The notes under the pieces were generated by a model that worked only from the letters and a program-made list of their open reading frames with translations, made no database searches and was not told the origin of the DNA. Below are positions 60,844 through 64,000 of a stretch of 64,000 nt of DNA, one piece after another. Origin of the DNA: Ptiloglossa arizonensis (Eukaryota; Arthropoda; Insecta; Hymenoptera; Colletidae). The stretch is from positions 868,001 through 932,000 of the forward strand of contig NW_027478515.1 in NCBI RefSeq assembly GCF_051014685.1, written 5' to 3'. Made by a program: the position numbers and the translations under genes. Position 1 is the stretch's first letter, and every line of letters begins with the position of its first letter.

Positions 60844-61757
60844 TCCAAACTGCCATATCTCGCGAACGGATTGACCAATCCGCAAAATTTCTGTTGCATC
60901 TGAAAGTAGAAACTCGCCCAATTACAACGGTATGCGTACTTTTCCCCTAGCCCGTTCTAGTTATTCGTTTCGAGCAACAGAACTGCGAAAATTTTGAGTT
61001 ATTCAAGCGTTGCTTACTTCCAAACTGCCATATCTCGCGAACGGATTGACCAATCCGCAAAATTTCTGTTGCATCTGAAAGTAGGAACTCGCCCGATTAC
61101 AACGGTATGCGCACTTTTCCCCTAGGCCGTTCTAGTCATTCGTTTCGAGCATCAGAAATGCGAAAATTTTGAGTTTCCCAAGCGTTTCTTACATCCAAAC
61201 TGCCATATCTCGCGAACGGATCGACCAGTCCGCAAAATTTCTGTTGCATCTGAAAGTAGAAACTCGCCCGATTACAATGGTATGTGTAGTTTGCCCATAG
61301 GCCGTTCCAGTTATTCGTTTCGAGCATCAGAACTGCGATAATTTTGAGTTTCTCAAGCGTTTCTTACATCCAAACGGCCATATCTCGCGAACGGATTGAC
61401 CAATCCGCAAAGTTTCTGTTGCATCTGAAAGTAGAAACTCGCCCGATTACAATGGTATGCGTAGTTTCCCCCTAGGCCGTTCTAGTTATTCGTTTCGAGC
61501 ATCAGAACGGCGAAAATTTTGTGTTTCTCAAGCGTTTCTTACCTCCAAACTGCCATATCTCGCGAACGGATTAACCAGTCCGCAAAATTTCTGTTGCATC
61601 TGAAAGTCGAAACTCGCCCGATTACAACGGTATGCGCACTTTTCCCCTAGGCCGTTCTAGTTATTCGTCTCGAGCATCAGAACTGCGCAAATTTTGAGTT
61701 TCTCAAGCGTTTCTTACATCCAAACTGCCATATCTCGCGAACGGATTGACCAATCCG
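60844..61757. repeat. Five-monomer (875-bp) tandem duplication, copy 1
   Basis: It aligns with 61,719-62,632. Shared markers are GAGTTATTCAAG, AAGTAGGAACTC, TGCGCACTTTTC, TAGTCATTCG, AGAAATGCG, TTTCCCAAGCG, TGCGATAATTTTG, GGATTAACCAGTCC and CTGCGCAAATTTTG. One mismatch seen is TTTGCCCATAGG at 61,290 against TTTCCCCATAGG. The junction lies in 61,719-61,757. Confidence 0.93.
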
Positions 61758-62632
61758 CAAAATTTCTGTTGCATCTGAAAGTAGAAACTCGCCCAATTAC
61801 AACGGTATGCGTACTTTTCCCCTAGCCCGTTCTAGTTATTCGTTTCGAGCAACAGAACTGCGAAAATTTTGAGTTATTCAAGCGTTGCTTACTTCCAAAC
61901 TGCCATATCTCGCGAACGGATTGACCAATCCGCAAAATTTCTGTTGCATCTGAAAGTAGGAACTCGCCCGATTACAACGGTATGCGCACTTTTCCCCTAG
62001 GCCGTTCTAGTCATTCGTTTCGAGCATCAGAAATGCGAAAATTTTGAGTTTCCCAAGCGTTTCTTACATCCAAACTGCCATATCTCGCGAACGGATCGAC
62101 CAGTCCGCAAAATTTCTGTTGCATCTGAAAGTAGAAACTCGCCCGATTACAATGGTATGTGTAGTTTCCCCATAGGCCGTTCCAGTTATTCGTTTCGAGC
62201 ATCAGAACTGCGATAATTTTGAGTTTCTCAAGCGTTTCTTACATCCAAACGGCCATATCTCGCGAACGGATTGACCAATCCGCAAAGTTTCTGTTGCATC
62301 TGAAAGTAGAAACTCGCCCGATTACAATGGTATGCGTAGTTTCCCCCTAGGCCGTTCTAGTTATTCGTTTCGAGCATCAGAACGGCGAAAATTTTGTGTT
62401 TCTCAAGCGTTTCTTACCTCCAAACTGCCATATCTCGCGAACGGATTAACCAGTCCGCAAAATTTCTGTTGCATCTGAAAGTCGAAACTCGCCCGATTAC
62501 AACGGTATGCGCACTTTTCCCCTAGGCCGTTCTAGTTATTCGTCTCGAGCATCAGAACTGCGCAAATTTTGAGTTTCTCAAGCGTTTCTTACATCCAAAC
62601 TGCCATATCTCGCGAACGGATTGACCAATCCG
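61719..62632. repeat. Five-monomer (875-bp) tandem duplication, copy 2
   Basis: Direct continuation of copy 1. It ends at CCGGAAAATTTC (62,630) against CCGCAAAATTTC. Confidence 0.93.
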
Positions 62633-63346
62633 GAAAATTTCTGTTGCATCTGAAAGTAGAAACTCGCCCGATCAAAACGATATGCGTACTTTTCCCCTAG
62701 GCCGTTCCAGTTATTCGTTTCGAGCATCAGAACGGCGAATATTTTGAGTTTCTCAAGCGTTTATTACATCCAAACTGCCATATCTCGCGAACGGATTGAC
62801 CAATCCGCAAAATTTCTGTTGCATCTGAAAGTAAAAACTCGCCCGATTACAACGGAATGCGTACTTTTCCCCCAGGCCGTGCTAGTTATTCGTTTCGCGC
62901 ATCAGAACAGCGAAAATTTTGAGTTTCTCAAGCGTTTCTTACTTCCAAACGGCCACATCTCGCGAACGGATGGACCAATCCGCAAAATTTCTGTTGCATC
63001 TGAAAGTAGAAACTCGCCCTTTTACAATGGTATGTGTAGGTTCCCCCTAGGCCGTTCCAGTTATTCGTTTCGAGCATCAGAACTGCGATAATTTTGAGTT
63101 TCTCAAGCGTTTCTTACTCCCAAACTGCCATATCTCGCGAACGGATTGACCAATCCGCAAAATTTCTGTTGCAATTGAAAGTAGGAACTCGCCCGATTAC
63201 AACGGTATGCGCACTTTTCCCCTAGGCCGTTCTAGTCATTCGTTTCGAGCATCAGAAATGCGAAAATTTTGAGTTTCCCAAGCGTTTCTTACCTCCAAAC
63301 TGCCATATCTCGCGAACGGATCGACCAGTCCGCAAAATTTCTGTTG

Positions 63347-63696
63347 CATCTGAAAGTAGAAACTCGCCCGATTACAACGGAATGCGTACTTTTCCCCTAG
63401 GCCGTTCTAGTTACTCGTTTCGAGCATCAGAACTGCGAAAATTTTGAGTTTCTCAAGCGTTTCTTACCTCCAAACTGCCGTATCTCGCGAACGGATTGAC
63501 CAATCCGCAAAATTTCTGTTGCACCTGAAAGTAGAAACTCGCCCGATTACAACGGAATGCGTACTTTTCCCCTAGGCCGTTCTAGTTACTCGTTTCGAGC
63601 ATCAGAACTGCGAAAATTTTGAGTTTCTCAAGCGTTTCTTACCTCCAAACTGCCGTATCTCGCGAACGGATTGACCAGTCCGCAAAATTTCTGTTG
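63347..63696. repeat. Single-monomer tandem duplication
   Basis: Monomers 63,347-63,521 and 63,522-63,696 differ only by CATCTG against CACCTG and CAATCC against CAGTCC. Both have GGAATGCG, TTACTCG and GCCGTATCTCG. This is the shortest duplication step in the window. Confidence 0.9.
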
Positions 63697-64000
63697 CATC
63701 TGAAGGTAGAAGCTCGCCCGATTACAATGGCATGTGTAGTTTCCCCCTAGGCCGTTCCAGTTATTCGTTTCGAGCATCAGAACTGCGAAAATTTTGAGTT
63801 TCTCAAGCGTTTCTTACTTCCAAACTGCCATATCTCGCGAACGGATTGTCCAATCAGCAAAATTTCTGTTGCATCTGAAAGTGGAAACTCGCCCGATTAC
63901 AACGGAATGCGTACTTTTCCCCTAGGCCGTTCTAGTTACTCGTTTCGAGAATCAGAACTGCGAAAATTTTGAGTTTCTCAAGCGTTTCTTACTTCCAAAC

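Larger units (their letters stand above)
1..64000. repeat. 175-bp tandem satellite array filling the window
   Basis: Head-to-tail copies of a 175-bp unit run without interruption from the first base to the last, all in one orientation. Landmarks in order within a monomer are CATCTGAAAG (1), CTCGCCCGATTACAACGG (18), a CCTAGG or CCTAGC box (50), TTCGAGCATCAGAACTGCG (74), GAAAATTTTGAG (91), TCTCGCGAACGG (137) and CAATCCGCAAAATTTCTG (155). Starts fall at 1, 176, 351 and so on; the last is 63,872, only 4 bases off a perfect multiple of 175. No transposon, gene or unique DNA interrupts it. Monomer length near one nucleosome repeat and HOR structure are typical of centromeric or pericentromeric satellites; that placement is inference. 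Confidence 0.99.
58447..64000. repeat. Divergent right-end zone (subfamily Z)
   Basis: About 32 monomers in which differences between neighbours are clearly more numerous than elsewhere, still in perfect 175-bp register. Recurring Z markers are ACAATGGTATGCG or ACAATGGCATGTG, TAGTTTCCCCCTAGG, CCGTTCCAGTT, CCAAACGGCCACATC, GACCAGTCC and GGATCGACC, GCGCACTTTTC, GGAATGCG and TTACTCGTTTCG. Standard A, B2, D and E monomers are interspersed at 59.9-61.0 kb. No gene is seen. Older, less homogenised monomers are typical near satellite edges; whether the edge is near cannot be seen. Confidence 0.85.

Noticed and set aside
9590..61757. Clustering of duplication junctions at the 16-bp dyad.
   Set aside because: Of five tandem junctions mapped to under 100 bp (9,590-9,628, 31,710-31,772, 46,761-46,844, 55,447-55,482, 61,719-61,757), three overlap monomer positions 146-161. 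Given the interval lengths about two are expected by chance, so there is no signal.
1..64000. CRISPR array.
   Set aside because: There are no repeat-plus-unique-spacer units. The entire 175-bp unit is repeated, and no cas gene is present.
1..64000. A named satellite family or species assignment.
   Set aside because: The monomer length resembles several known satellites (about 171-180 bp), but I do not recognise this sequence, and length alone is not evidence of identity.
1..64000. Promoters, terminators, tRNA, rRNA or other RNA genes within the monomer.
   Set aside because: No A/B-box pair, rRNA segment or terminator hairpin with a T run was recognised. Short T runs such as ACTTTTCC are part of every monomer and carry no other support.

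Overview
The whole window is one uninterrupted head-to-tail satellite DNA array. I find no gene, RNA gene, transposon, CRISPR array or single-copy sequence. The unit is 175 bp. Counting each monomer from its CATCTGAAAG landmark, 365 complete monomers run from base 1 to 63,871 and a 129-bp partial one closes the window. All lie in the same orientation. The register shifts by only -4 bases over 64 kb, and six single-base indels account for all of it. A consensus monomer is about 43% GC and carries 13 CpG, about 1.6 times the number expected from its base content. That points to a eukaryotic centromeric, pericentromeric or subtelomeric satellite in a genome with little germline CpG methylation. 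An arthropod would fit, but the sequence alone does not identify the species.

Monomers fall into recurrent subtypes, named here H, F, G, B1, B2, C, D, A and E from diagnostic bases. Subtypes occur in a reproducible order, so this is a higher-order repeat (HOR) array. The clearest unit is a 10-mer (1,750 bp), H-F-G-B1-C-D-A-B2-E-A, at 1,925-3,674 and again at 5,250-6,999. Its B1-C-D-A-B2 core recurs across the window. On top of this lies a palimpsest of in-register duplications: a 20-mer (3,500 bp) at 6.1-13.1 kb; a trimer (525 bp) repeated three times at 17.1-18.7 kb; a block of about 12.5 monomers copied 17 monomers away at 20.4-25.5 kb; a 14-mer at 26.5-31.4 kb; a 10-mer at 30.0-33.5 kb; a 31-mer (5,425 bp) at 33.5-44.6 kb; a 4-mer at 46.1-47.5 kb; a dimer at 52.3-53.0 kb; another 10-mer at 53.7-57.2 kb; and a 5-mer at 60.8-62.6 kb. 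Copies are nearly identical, often with one or two mismatches over kilobases, which implies recent expansion by unequal exchange or break-induced copying.

From about 58.4 kb to the end, monomers are more diverged and a distinct subfamily (called Z) appears. This suggests an older zone or an approach to the array edge. A short island of the same subfamily at 50.9-51.7 kb is a copied block.

Every monomer carries a 16-bp near-palindrome, CGGATTG-AC-CAATCCG, which is broken in a subtype-specific way. It is the most plausible protein-binding or structural element in the unit. Open reading frames here are by-products of the repeat and are not annotated as genes.
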